A stretch of DNA of 37,496 nt, from IMG/VR virus record IMGVR_UViG_3300031651_000007, positions 1-37,496 of that record; one strand, given 5' to 3'. A program made the position numbers and the translations under genes. Source of the DNA: a virus. Shown in pieces: positions 13,801 through 21,526 of the stretch. The notes under the pieces were generated by a model. It had not been told where the DNA came from. It ran no database searches and worked only from the letters and a program-made list of their open reading frames with translations. Numbering within the stretch: the first letter of the stretch is position 1; every line of letters begins with the position of its first letter.

Positions 13801-14022
13801 TTAAAATTTAGATGGATAAATTCTATTACATTCTACATTTGTATAATATGATATTTGGCTTATTACTTCGTCTTCATTTTCAAGTTCTTCTTCGAACCCA
13901 ACAAGTTTATAGTAAGAATTTCCTCTTGAAATGTTTACTTGGATGTATTTTTTATCAAAATAAACTCTCATCATGTCCCTTCTTGGGCTCCAAATTTTTC
14001 CGTTTAAAAGATCTAGTTTCAT
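13801..14022 (-). CDS. Hypothetical protein, first gene of the repressible operon
   Basis: A 73-residue beta-rich protein from ATG 14022 (MKLDLLNGKIWSPRRDMM). An upstream start at 14067 would lie inside the promoter and is unlikely. It is the first gene below the operator-promoter at 14054-14117. It might be an autoregulator, but no HTH is visible. Confidence 0.6.
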   Translation of the reverse strand: MKLDLLNGKIWSPRRDMMRVYFDKKYIQVNISRGNSYYKLVGFEEELENEDEVISQISYYTNVECNRIYPSKF

Positions 14023-14053
14023 CTTTGTATGTTTTAGTATTAATTTGATGGTA

Positions 14054-14084
14054 TAAAGATAACACATTTGTGTGTACTATGCAA
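14054..14084 (-). promoter_or_regulatory. Bacteroidetes-type promoter with an embedded operator
   Basis: TTG (14084-14082), 20-base spacer, TATCTTTA (14061-14054). A palindrome AACACA-TT-TGTGT fills the spacer next to the -7 box (14061-14073), where a bound protein would block polymerase. It drives the 14022-13312 genes leftward. Confidence 0.65.
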
Positions 14085-14117
14085 GTGTTTTGCTAATTAT
14101 TTTAACACATTTGTGTT
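14061..14117. promoter_or_regulatory. Twin AACACA/TGTGTT palindromic operators
   Basis: Two copies of the palindrome AACACATTTGTGT(T), at 14061-14073 and 14104-14117, are spaced 43 bases apart (about four helical turns). Copy two is perfect with 6-base arms; copy one ends in G instead of the last T. The phasing suggests cooperative binding of a dimeric repressor. Confidence 0.65.
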
Positions 14118-14122
14118 ATTTT

Positions 14123-14150
14123 TGACGAATGTACAAAAAACAGTGATGAA
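14123..14150. promoter_or_regulatory. Paired TGACGAA direct repeat, copy 2
   Basis: TGACGAA at 14123 and TGATGAA at 14144, again 21 bases apart, in a block matching 13281-13308 at 24 of 28 positions. It lies upstream of the operator-promoter and directly below the terminator at 14191-14219. Confidence 0.55.
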
Positions 14151-14190
14151 CGTATCTTTTTATTTGATAAACCGACTAATATCTTACACG

Positions 14191-14219
14191 AAAAAATCCC
14201 CGCCATTAAGCGAGGATTT
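14191..14219 (-). terminator. Rho-independent terminator
   Basis: On the minus strand AAATCCTCGC, loop TTAATG, GCGGGGATTT and a T run make a 10-bp stem with one mismatch and a U tail. It ends the 81-residue gene at 14253-14498 and insulates the promoter region below. Confidence 0.8.
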
Positions 14220-14252
14220 CTCAATTGTTAACCCTATCTACTTAGAAAAAAC

Positions 14253-14498
14253 TTATTCTTCTTCGGGAAGAATTTCTTCAAGACCGGCAAAAATTATATC
14301 AACAACTTCAAGTACAACAGGTCTGATTTCCGGGTTCTTTTTATCGGCTGCATCAAGGATTCTTTCGATTCCCTGGTTGTCAATTAAACTGATTGCCGGG
14401 CCGTCGAGTGCTTCTGCTAATTTGTTATTAAGTTTTACAAGCTTGTCAAGAGTTTTTTCTTGATCTGGAGTTAAGGCTCCTTTTCTTTCTTCTGGCAT
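14253..14498 (-). CDS. Conserved small acidic phage protein
   Basis: An 81-residue acidic helical protein starting MPEERKGALTPDQEKTLDKL, with a C-terminal VVDIIFAGLEEILPEEE. I know similar MPEERKGxLTPEQE proteins from Bacteroidales phages and elements; their role is unknown. It is a stand-alone gene with its own terminator. Confidence 0.65.
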   Translation of the reverse strand: MPEERKGALTPDQEKTLDKLVKLNNKLAEALDGPAISLIDNQGIERILDAADKKNPEIRPVVLEVVDIIFAGLEEILPEEE

Positions 14499-14604
14499 AA
14501 TTGTACAATTTTAAATGATTAATAGCTATTATCGAATGCAAGTTACTTAAATTAATTAATTTATCAAATAATTATATAAATATTTTTTCATGTGAATATT
14601 TTTT

Positions 14605-14715
14605 CATAATATTGCTAACGATTGAGGCTAAGAAACGTAGCCTTGTAATCACGTTTCAAAATTTGGTAGGAACTTTATTGGATATGTTTTTTAGCCTTTG
14701 TCACCGCCAGTATTT
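14605..14715. other. attC-like / cassette-end region
   Basis: The stretch contains TAACGATTGA (from about 14615), a hairpin AGGCTA-AGAAACG-TAGCCT (about 14629-14648) and GTCACCGCCAGTATT (from 14700). After the following gene the sequence AATATTGGCGGTAACG mirrors the last element, and TAACGTTCGA echoes the first. The folded, imperfectly palindromic layout is like an integron attC, but the canonical core triplet pattern is not met, so this is tentative. Confidence 0.35.
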
Positions 14716-14724
14716 AATTGCAAA

Positions 14725-14940
14725 ATGGAAACAACAGAATTAAAACAAATTATCAAAAACATTAAAGAAATGAATCCTTATCCAGTTGATATTTTTCCTG
14801 AACCATCTGATGAAGATTGGAAAAAGATAGGAAAATTCCTGCAATCTCACGGTAAAAATCCTGATAGAATATTTGCTAAATGGGGGAGAATGGTTTGGGA
14901 AAACTGCGTTAATTGTATGGAAGATTATTTGCCGTCTTAA
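14725..14940 (+). CDS. Cassette-like hypothetical protein
   Basis: A 71-residue acidic protein from ATG 14725 (METTELKQIIKNIKEMNPY). It has three Trp in its second half and two Cys near the end (CVNCMEDYL). It is the first gene of a plus-strand island in an otherwise leftward genome. Imperfect inverted ends, ACCGCCAGTATT upstream and AATATTGGCGGT downstream, hug the frame. An upstream ATG at 14698 would start inside the flanking repeat. Function is unknown. Confidence 0.6.
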   Translation: METTELKQIIKNIKEMNPYPVDIFPEPSDEDWKKIGKFLQSHGKNPDRIFAKWGRMVWENCVNCMEDYLPS

Positions 14941-14987
14941 TATTGGCGGTAACGTTCGATCAAAATTTTTCACTAACACTTAAATAT

Positions 14988-15218
14988 ATGAATAGAAGCA
15001 AGTTAATATGTGATAGATTCAAAGGATGTTTGCATAATGGAGAAATAGAAAACACTGATTTGGTGAATCTATTTTCATATATAGCCAAAGATATTCTTAA
15101 TCTTCAAACGAGAACTTCTTACGGCAAAGAGCATGGAAAATGCTATAATGCTCATCAATGGGCAAAAGGTGAGCGTATTGAAATTAAAGGACATGAGTTT
15201 ATTGTTGATAATAAATAA
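14988..15218 (+). CDS. Small hypothetical protein
   Basis: A 76-residue protein from ATG 14988 (MNRSKLICDRFKGCLHNGEI). It has a helical first part and a basic, Gly/His-rich second part (YGKEHGKCYNAHQWAKGE). It is the second gene of the plus-strand island. No family is recognised. Confidence 0.5.
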   Translation: MNRSKLICDRFKGCLHNGEIENTDLVNLFSYIAKDILNLQTRTSYGKEHGKCYNAHQWAKGERIEIKGHEFIVDNK

Positions 15219-15226
15219 AAAAAATT

Positions 15227-15367
15227 ATGACCACTATTATTTGGATTCTTTTCTTCATGTTGGGTATTTGTATTTTATTAATATATATTATCCTTTGGAG
15301 AATGCAAAATATTATTAATAATATTCTGTATGAAATTGAGATTTTAAAAAAACATTTCAGTAAGTAA
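15227..15367 (+). CDS. Small single-span membrane protein
   Basis: A 46-residue product: a hydrophobic segment (about residues 3-24, MTTIIWILFFMLGICILLIY at the start) followed by an amphipathic, Asn/Lys-rich helix. It starts 8 bases after the previous stop. It may be a membrane regulator or lysis accessory, but this is only position and shape. Confidence 0.5.
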   Translation: MTTIIWILFFMLGICILLIYIILWRMQNIINNILYEIEILKKHFSK

Positions 15368-15393
15368 GATTTTTAACTTTATAAATAAATTAT

Positions 15394-15453
15394 ATGATTA
15401 CAAAAGAACAATTAATCGAATTCGGAATGTCTGAATATTTGAAAAACAAATAG
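15394..15453 (+). CDS. 19-residue peptide, possibly a truncated gene
   Basis: MITKEQLIEFGMSEYLKNK. The opening MITKEQLIE-GM is a familiar start of longer small phage proteins, so this may be a truncated remnant or a leader peptide. It ends two bases before the ATG of the zinc-ribbon gene. Confidence 0.35.
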   Translation: MITKEQLIEFGMSEYLKNK

Positions 15454-15455
15454 CG

Positions 15456-15680
15456 ATGCAAGATTTAGAGCAAATATATAATGATACACAAGCATGGATG
15501 TTTTTTGAAGGAGAAACAGAACATGAAACAATAGGAGTTTATTGCAGATGTCCAGAATGTGGTAAATATGTTAAAAGAGGCAATATGCTTATGAATGGAC
15601 TTGGAGAAGTAAAATTTAAAGGATTTGTTTGTAAACAACATGGAGAAATACAACCGTATTATGACCGTGATTGTGCGTAA
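15456..15680 (+). CDS. Zinc-ribbon hypothetical protein
   Basis: A 74-residue acidic protein with YCRCPECGKYV near residue 29 and FVCKQHGEIQPYYDRDC near the end: a Cys-x2-Cys and Cys/His pair typical of a zinc ribbon. It is the last gene of the plus-strand island and converges on the lysis genes 33 bases away. I see no strong terminator between them. Confidence 0.6.
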   Translation: MQDLEQIYNDTQAWMFFEGETEHETIGVYCRCPECGKYVKRGNMLMNGLGEVKFKGFVCKQHGEIQPYYDRDCA

Positions 15681-15713
15681 TATAAACAATTCAAATTAAA
15701 AAATGAATAATCT

Positions 15714-15944
15714 TTATCCTTCCTTAATCATTCTCTTAGTAGAAAAGTGACCTGACTTATAGTGATCAATAAGTGATCCTCCGGTAAGTGTTATAAGAAT
15801 AACTTTTACTACTGCATACCATCCTCCGGTCAATGGTATTAATCCGACTTCTACAAGATTTAAAAGAATAAGACAAAAGATTGTTTTATTTCCCTTTGCC
15901 AAATCCCATGCTTTTTTTAGTAAGTTTTTAATTTTTGCTTTCAT
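15714..15944 (-). CDS. Holin-like membrane protein
   Basis: A 76-residue protein. A basic N-terminus (MKAKIKNLLKKAWDLAKG), two hydrophobic stretches (about residues 21-37 and 43-60, around PLTGGWYAV and LITLTGGSLI) and a charged tail fit a small phage holin. It is the last gene of the late operon, directly after the endolysin. The assignment is from topology and position. Confidence 0.5.
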   Translation of the reverse strand: MKAKIKNLLKKAWDLAKGNKTIFCLILLNLVEVGLIPLTGGWYAVVKVILITLTGGSLIDHYKSGHFSTKRMIKEG

Positions 15945-15956
15945 GGATATATTATT

Positions 15957-16421
15957 TTAAGGATTTACAAGTTCTGCATGAGGCCGGTCGTCGAATGTCT
16001 GGTCAGTCAGTATTTCACCGTCCATATCCCAGTTGCCTCCCCAGCGTAATTTATGGGTGATTTTTCCTGCAGCATACAGTATTTCAGTAACAGCGTGCAA
16101 TAACCCGGCAATATAACTCAACGCTTCTTTGTCCCAGGAAGCTTTCCCGTTTATAAATGCATAATAGTCGACAGCCAGGGAAGGTTTGTAATTGTGTTTC
16201 CCTTTTTTGTGGATCCCGTCGATCTGGCTTTTGCCGGCCCTGTAATATTTGTATTGATCGGCAATGGATCTGTTCCCTTCTGAAACACCGAAATCAACAT
16301 TTGAGATCGCTATAGCCGTTTCAAAAATAAGGATCAGATCAGGGTGACATGTATATAGTTTCTCCTTCGATCTTATACCAAAACTGAATTTTGCTTTGAA
16401 ATTTTTAAGAAGTTCATTCAT
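15957..16421 (-). CDS. M15-family endolysin (L-alanyl-D-glutamate peptidase type)
   Basis: A 154-residue cell-wall peptidase. FGVSEGNRSIADQ (near 44), KHNYKPSLAVD (His76, Asp85) and WGGNWD with DRPHAEL (His148) are the zinc-ligand and active-site blocks of peptidase family M15. It should cleave peptidoglycan stem peptides at the end of infection. There is no signal peptide, so a holin must release it. It is flanked by membrane-protein genes. Confidence 0.9.
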   Translation of the reverse strand: MNELLKNFKAKFSFGIRSKEKLYTCHPDLILIFETAIAISNVDFGVSEGNRSIADQYKYYRAGKSQIDGIHKKGKHNYKPSLAVDYYAFINGKASWDKEALSYIAGLLHAVTEILYAAGKITHKLRWGGNWDMDGEILTDQTFDDRPHAELVNP

Positions 16422-16424
16422 TTC

Positions 16425-16745
16425 TTAAAAAAATAAATATCCAATTACTATTAAAATTGCTGTTAAAATTATTGATCCAAACGCGATAACTGTTGTAATA
16501 TACCATCGTTTTTGTACCTTGTTTTTTTCATCCTGGCGAATTATTGTTTCAATAGATGCCTGAAACTTATCAAAACCACTTACAGCCGTTCTTAATGACT
16601 TTACAGTTTCGTTTAATTGAATGACTGAATCTTGTAATCTTATTGTTGCTTTGCTAAGCCCATCATTTCCATTGCCCATTACTTCTTTATAAACTGCATC
16701 GAGCTTAGTGTCAATCCTAACTATTTTTTCTTTCTGACTTTCCAT
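16425..16745 (-). CDS. C-terminally anchored coiled-coil protein (XhlA-like lysis protein)
   Basis: A 106-residue protein. The soluble N-terminal part has heptads (KIVRIDTKLDAVYKEV ... IQLNETVKSLRTAV) and ends in one transmembrane helix (about residues 82-105). Haemolysin XhlA-type lysis accessory proteins look like this. It begins 3 bases after the 63-residue gene and ends 3 bases before the endolysin ATG. A spanin-like role is an alternative. Confidence 0.5.
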   Translation of the reverse strand: MESQKEKIVRIDTKLDAVYKEVMGNGNDGLSKATIRLQDSVIQLNETVKSLRTAVSGFDKFQASIETIIRQDEKNKVQKRWYITTVIAFGSIILTAILIVIGYLFF

Positions 16746-16748
16746 TTT

Positions 16749-16940
16749 CTATCCTCCTGTTATATCAATATATCCGGCGATCCAATAAAGGATTAACCAG
16801 GTTAAAAACAATCCTCCTATTATAATCGTAGGCAACCATTTAAAGAGAAGCTTTCTTCCTTTATATTTCATTAAAAATATTCCCTGACCGGCAAGCCAGA
16901 TTATTATTAATAGTATCGGTGATATTTGATCGAAAGTCAT
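16749..16940 (-). CDS. Two-span small membrane protein (holin candidate)
   Basis: A 63-residue protein with two transmembrane helices (about residues 5-22 and 35-57) joined by a basic turn (KYKGRKLLFKW). The size, topology and position at the head of the lysis cluster make it a holin candidate alongside 15714-15944. Confidence 0.5.
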   Translation of the reverse strand: MTFDQISPILLIIIWLAGQGIFLMKYKGRKLLFKWLPTIIIGGLFLTWLILYWIAGYIDITGG

Positions 16941-16967
16941 TTTTTCAAAAATCTTCTATAAAAATAA

Positions 16968-19784
16968 TCAAAAGCCACTCATTGTAATTATTAAATCTGA
17001 TACTAATTGTTTTAATGTTCCTTCATATCTATAAATAGATGTGTTTCCTACTACGCTGGGGAAATTATCTGAATTATTTACAGCCGCATAAACATATCCA
17101 TTGTGTTCACAGATTGCTATATCTTGTTTTTGATCTACACACCATTCAGAATCAAATGTAAATATTTCACCATTGTATTGATATTGCCAATCATCTTCCC
17201 CCCAATTTTCTGAAGTAAACCTCCAGACAGTTGAGGGAATAGGCCCATGAAACCATGCATGATAAGTATCATCAACTTTTAATAAAAATCCACCACTAAA
17301 AACCCTATAAGTTCCTAATAAGATTGAATTTAAAGAATCTCCAGTTTTAAAATCCATATTATATAATGAATTACCTTCTATCAAATAAGAATTCCATCCT
17401 CCGCCAATTCCTCTGGTTGATGCAAATCCTTTATATATTCCATTATCATTAATTATAGAAATATTTTGAACTTCTCCATTTCTATCAGATAGAAATACCT
17501 GTTGATCAAAAAAATTAATCCCATCTAATGATTTTGCAATATTACCATACGAGGACATTATATATATAGTATCATTTTCATAAAAAGCAAACGGTCTGCA
17601 ACTTGCTAATGGTAATCCGGTCGCAGCAATTGGTTCACTCCAAGTAAAGCCATCATCAACACTATATGCGCGTGATATTTCAGTACCTCCTACCGACTCG
17701 TCTGCATTCCATAAAAATAACGTATCTCTAATGCTTAAAATACCCGGTTCCTGTCTTAAATAACCATCCGGGGCAGTACTCGGAAAATCTAACATATATT
17801 CCCATTTATTAAATTCTTTATCTTTAAAAACAGGGATGCCTCTATTTCTTGCTAACTCTTCACCTATTGGAATATTCCCTTCACCAATTTCAAAATCAAA
17901 TATTTGGACATCACAAAAATTTGATTTTGAACCATCATTATAGCAACCAAAAGTAAATGGCTCCCCCCCAGTAACTCGAATTGTTTTAAAATCATGAGGA
18001 TTCATGGTAATTTCATTAATATTTAATTTTAATAAACCCCAACCGTTAACGTCATTTTTAATAAAGCGCATTGAAAAATAATTTACACTTCCGGCAGTCC
18101 AGGAAGCTTTTGTTGTAGCATAACTATTTCCTATATGCCCCTCCCACATATAATTAAAATTTAATGTGCCATTATTTTGTAATCGAAAATTAATAAAATT
18201 ATCAGCATCATAGTATCTTGAAAAAATAGTTTTTACACCATCTCCCGCCTGATGATCTGATTTTAATATCCAATTAAAACTAAGCCAACCAAAATCTGGT
18301 AATTCTCCTTCAATAGTTGCATAAGCATTTGTACCGTTACAATCTAGCACAGTTCCAAAATCATTACTTATGAGTGTTGCATTTGTTAATTCAATAGTAT
18401 TGCCTACTCCTTCACTATCATAAAGAGAATTAAACTTATATAAATTTCGTGTAGTTGTATATGCTGATCTGCGTTGAAACATTTCATCCCAATCTACTGA
18501 AGTGTTTGAAGTTTCATCCCATCGCATTGTTATTGTTCTCGTTGAATTTGCTGGAATATTTAATTTAACAAATACTTTTAATTCATTGTTGTCTGTATTA
18601 ATAACATCAATATAATGGTCTAATCTTACCCCGTTTCTAGTGAAATATAAATTTTCGATATTACTAGGAAATGCATCATTAATAAAATAAGAATTGTCAA
18701 AATCTATTTCAGCGATGTAATTATTTAAGCTATGAGGATTTGATGAATTATTAAATGTTATAGTTATATAACTATAGTTAAATCTCGAATTTTGATACAA
18801 TGAATGCATTATTGATGTTGATATAGCCCTATCATAAATTCTAAAGTCCTCAATTTTACCTAAAAATTTATAGCTTGTATTTTCTCTCGTCCCTAAATTA
18901 CAGTTCGTCATTGAACTGGGATTTTTTACTGTTCCAGAATTTTTTAATTCCGTATCAATATATATCGAAGCTACACTTCCTGTTTTTATAATAGATATAA
19001 AATACCATGTATCAGCATTTACAGTTATACCTGATGAAACATTACCATAACTACCACTATAAGTATTGAATCTGGGAATTAAATTAGACGCATCTACCGA
19101 TATCATTTCTGTTCCGGAAACATTTGAATTTCCAAATATTCCTTTGAGTCCTGTATAATTTTTTGGATTAATCCAGAATGTAATTGCATAATTGACTGAT
19201 CCATTTAATTCAATAATATTACTACCAATTAATACATCATTAACTCCATCAAAATACATTTGAACTGAATCAGTTTTAAACCATAAAATCTTAGGTTGAT
19301 TGATGCCGGTTGATTGAGTTAAATTATATGAACTTCCTTGATCTGTTATACTTCCAATACATCCTATATAAAACTCTTCCGTTTCACTTGCTGTACAAGA
19401 TTGGTCTAAAATTATCACTGAAGATGAAGCAACAGTATCTGTAATTGTATAAACTGTTCCGCTTTCAGGATCACCAAACCTCACGGCATTACCAATTATT
19501 ACATTATCTCCCCCATCAAGCGTTACTGTTGAGCCGTCGATAGAACTTATTAAATCTCCTGTTGAATTAAAAGTTAAACTATCAACATTGTTTTCATAAT
19601 AACTTGACCAATAAGCAATTAGTCCAATAGTAGAACTATCAGTTAAATCATACACCACATCAGGACTAATTATTATTGTGTTGCTTAGTTCGGTTATTGT
19701 GTCTGTCTTTGCTATTCTTATTGTATTTTGTCCGAAAGACAAACTCCAGATAATAAGCAATAATATTGTAAGTCGTGTTTTCAT
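16968..19784 (-). CDS. Large exported LamG/DUF2341/Asp-box glycan-binding protein
   Basis: A 938-residue protein. A Sec signal peptide (residues 1-18, MKTRLTILLLIIWSLSFG) is followed by Gln19. Next come a LamG-like jelly roll (about 145-335), a DUF2341-like domain (about 336-425), a second LamG-like region (about 445-640) and a C-terminal beta-propeller-like region (about 660-930). The last contains the Asp box SVDDGFTW, as in sialidases and other glycosidases. It should bind and perhaps cleave host surface glycan. It may be a tail spike or a host-secreted depolymerase. It is coupled to the gene upstream (ATGA). Confidence 0.7.
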   Translation of the reverse strand: MKTRLTILLLIIWSLSFGQNTIRIAKTDTITELSNTIIISPDVVYDLTDSSTIGLIAYWSSYYENNVDSLTFNSTGDLISSIDGSTVTLDGGDNVIIGNAVRFGDPESGTVYTITDTVASSSVIILDQSCTASETEEFYIGCIGSITDQGSSYNLTQSTGINQPKILWFKTDSVQMYFDGVNDVLIGSNIIELNGSVNYAITFWINPKNYTGLKGIFGNSNVSGTEMISVDASNLIPRFNTYSGSYGNVSSGITVNADTWYFISIIKTGSVASIYIDTELKNSGTVKNPSSMTNCNLGTRENTSYKFLGKIEDFRIYDRAISTSIMHSLYQNSRFNYSYITITFNNSSNPHSLNNYIAEIDFDNSYFINDAFPSNIENLYFTRNGVRLDHYIDVINTDNNELKVFVKLNIPANSTRTITMRWDETSNTSVDWDEMFQRRSAYTTTRNLYKFNSLYDSEGVGNTIELTNATLISNDFGTVLDCNGTNAYATIEGELPDFGWLSFNWILKSDHQAGDGVKTIFSRYYDADNFINFRLQNNGTLNFNYMWEGHIGNSYATTKASWTAGSVNYFSMRFIKNDVNGWGLLKLNINEITMNPHDFKTIRVTGGEPFTFGCYNDGSKSNFCDVQIFDFEIGEGNIPIGEELARNRGIPVFKDKEFNKWEYMLDFPSTAPDGYLRQEPGILSIRDTLFLWNADESVGGTEISRAYSVDDGFTWSEPIAATGLPLASCRPFAFYENDTIYIMSSYGNIAKSLDGINFFDQQVFLSDRNGEVQNISIINDNGIYKGFASTRGIGGGWNSYLIEGNSLYNMDFKTGDSLNSILLGTYRVFSGGFLLKVDDTYHAWFHGPIPSTVWRFTSENWGEDDWQYQYNGEIFTFDSEWCVDQKQDIAICEHNGYVYAAVNNSDNFPSVVGNTSIYRYEGTLKQLVSDLIITMSGF

Positions 19785-21526
19785 TTTTTTTTATAATTTA
19801 AAAATAAGAACGGTAAAAGCAGGATAAGCCACCAGAGAGATTCTATTTTTGCCGGAGTATACATAGTACTATTAGGATTATGAAGTTCATAACCACTTAT
19901 TGAATCATTTGCTGGAATCCATGTATTGAAATTATCAAAGAAAGCTGTATCGTTTGGAGATGTTTCCGGATTTTTAAAATGAGTAATATAAAATTCATCT
20001 ATTTTCATATCGTCTCCCTCGTCCTGCATGAGGGCAAGTTCGTCTAATTGGAACACCATCACTCCATCTATCCATGTTTCCATTATTCCATCAAAATTAG
20101 GATTGCTTTCGGTAAAAGTGTTCATTACCAATCTTATTGTAATATTGTACCATTGATTATTAGATATGCTTACACTTCCATTATAATGATATGTTCCAAC
20201 AGCCCAGGGGCAAGTCCCGTCTGCCGGAGAACCGCCCATATTCGTTCTATTTGTATTTGGAGTTTGATCATAATGATAGGTTACCAATTTATTACTTGCA
20301 AAAAGATGTTTGGCTATAAAACCATATCCCGGATCAGGACAACTTGGCCCCATAACCGGATCGTCAGGGCCTCCAGCAAATCCTGGCATTTTAGCCCATT
20401 GTCCCTGATCATAAGAAACACCAAAACGTATATTATAAGTTAGATACATTTCATCAAAATCTGTTAAAGTATTGGCTATTAAAGGTAATCCCATACCAAA
20501 ACCATTAAATGCAGCATCATTTTCAATAGCCAATACTTGTGTGCTTTCTCCGTTAATTTCATCTTCAAGTATGTCTAAATAATCATTTGCATGGTAAATA
20601 CAACTTATTGTATCAGGAAAATACTTAAAGATTGTATCTTCATCACAAATGCCAATAGTCATATTTTCAAAATCTATTGTTCTGTAAATAGTAAAATCTC
20701 CTGTTTCAGAATCAAGATCAATATATTGTCTTACATTATTGTAATTTATTCGGGATGTAATTCCATTGTAATTCAATGCATATCTTGGAGGAGCTGTTGT
20801 CGTTTCTTCTTCTTCCCAACAATTAAAAGGATAAGCGCATCCGGTTCCTGAATTATATAACGAATCCAATTGATTTGTTGTAAGTGCTATCCCTTTATAA
20901 ATTGAACAATCATCAATATCTCCGTTCCAATAATCCGATACACCCGTTGAATTTCTGCCGATAATATTTGTTGATGCTCCTAAACCGAAATCATTATTAT
21001 AAGTAACCGTTGAATATGATCCGTCAACACCAAGAATAAGATTGTTTGTAGTTTCTGTGGAATTAAAACTTGCTACGATAAAATGCCATCCTTCTATTGA
21101 AATTGTCGGGCCGTCAGGAGAGGTATTTACTCCTATTTCTCTTAGTACAATAGCGCTTGTACTTGTGTTTACTGCAAAACAAGCTGCCCCGGATTCTCCG
21201 CCAAATACAGTACGATAATCATCTCCCGTCAATACATCAGCATATACCCATGCTGTAAAAGTAAAATCCTGGTCATACATTTGTAATGCAGCAACATCAG
21301 GCATTGTAAAATAATCTCCATCGCCGTCAAAAGCAATACAATATCCTAATTTTCCAGCCTGTTGGTATACCGGATCACCGCTTGCCGTACCATCATTTGT
21401 GCTTACCAAATCCACAATATCACCGGACGATTCTTCCATCGCCCAATAAGATGTTGGGGAAGATACTTGCCCGTTGACAAAATTTGTCAAGATCAAAAAT
21501 GTCAATATGATCGAATATCTTATCAT
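19781..21526 (-). CDS. Exported LamG + PL14-like polysaccharide lyase with C-terminal anchor
   Basis: A 581-residue protein. The signal peptide (1-19) precedes Gln20. A LamG-like domain spans about 25-225. Residues about 280-535 resemble polysaccharide lyase family 14: GQWAKMPGFAGG (Lys379), Tyr-His-Tyr (417-419), WYNITIRLVMNT, then ETWIDGVMVF and DEFYITHFKN. The Ser-x-Arg pair expected in PL14 is not seen, so activity is unsure. It ends with a hydrophobic helix (565-577) and Lys-Lys-Lys, an inner-membrane-type anchor that is unusual for a virion fibre. It starts by TAATG overlap. Confidence 0.65.
   Translation of the reverse strand: MIRYSIILTFLILTNFVNGQVSSPTSYWAMEESSGDIVDLVSTNDGTASGDPVYQQAGKLGYCIAFDGDGDYFTMPDVAALQMYDQDFTFTAWVYADVLTGDDYRTVFGGESGAACFAVNTSTSAIVLREIGVNTSPDGPTISIEGWHFIVASFNSTETTNNLILGVDGSYSTVTYNNDFGLGASTNIIGRNSTGVSDYWNGDIDDCSIYKGIALTTNQLDSLYNSGTGCAYPFNCWEEEETTTAPPRYALNYNGITSRINYNNVRQYIDLDSETGDFTIYRTIDFENMTIGICDEDTIFKYFPDTISCIYHANDYLDILEDEINGESTQVLAIENDAAFNGFGMGLPLIANTLTDFDEMYLTYNIRFGVSYDQGQWAKMPGFAGGPDDPVMGPSCPDPGYGFIAKHLFASNKLVTYHYDQTPNTNRTNMGGSPADGTCPWAVGTYHYNGSVSISNNQWYNITIRLVMNTFTESNPNFDGIMETWIDGVMVFQLDELALMQDEGDDMKIDEFYITHFKNPETSPNDTAFFDNFNTWIPANDSISGYELHNPNSTMYTPAKIESLWWLILLLPFLFLNYKKK

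Noticed and set aside
15465-15689. Minus-strand 74-residue frame over the zinc-ribbon gene
   Set aside because: The plus-strand frame has a coherent Cys/His zinc-ribbon pattern and fits the plus-strand gene row; the other is its shadow.
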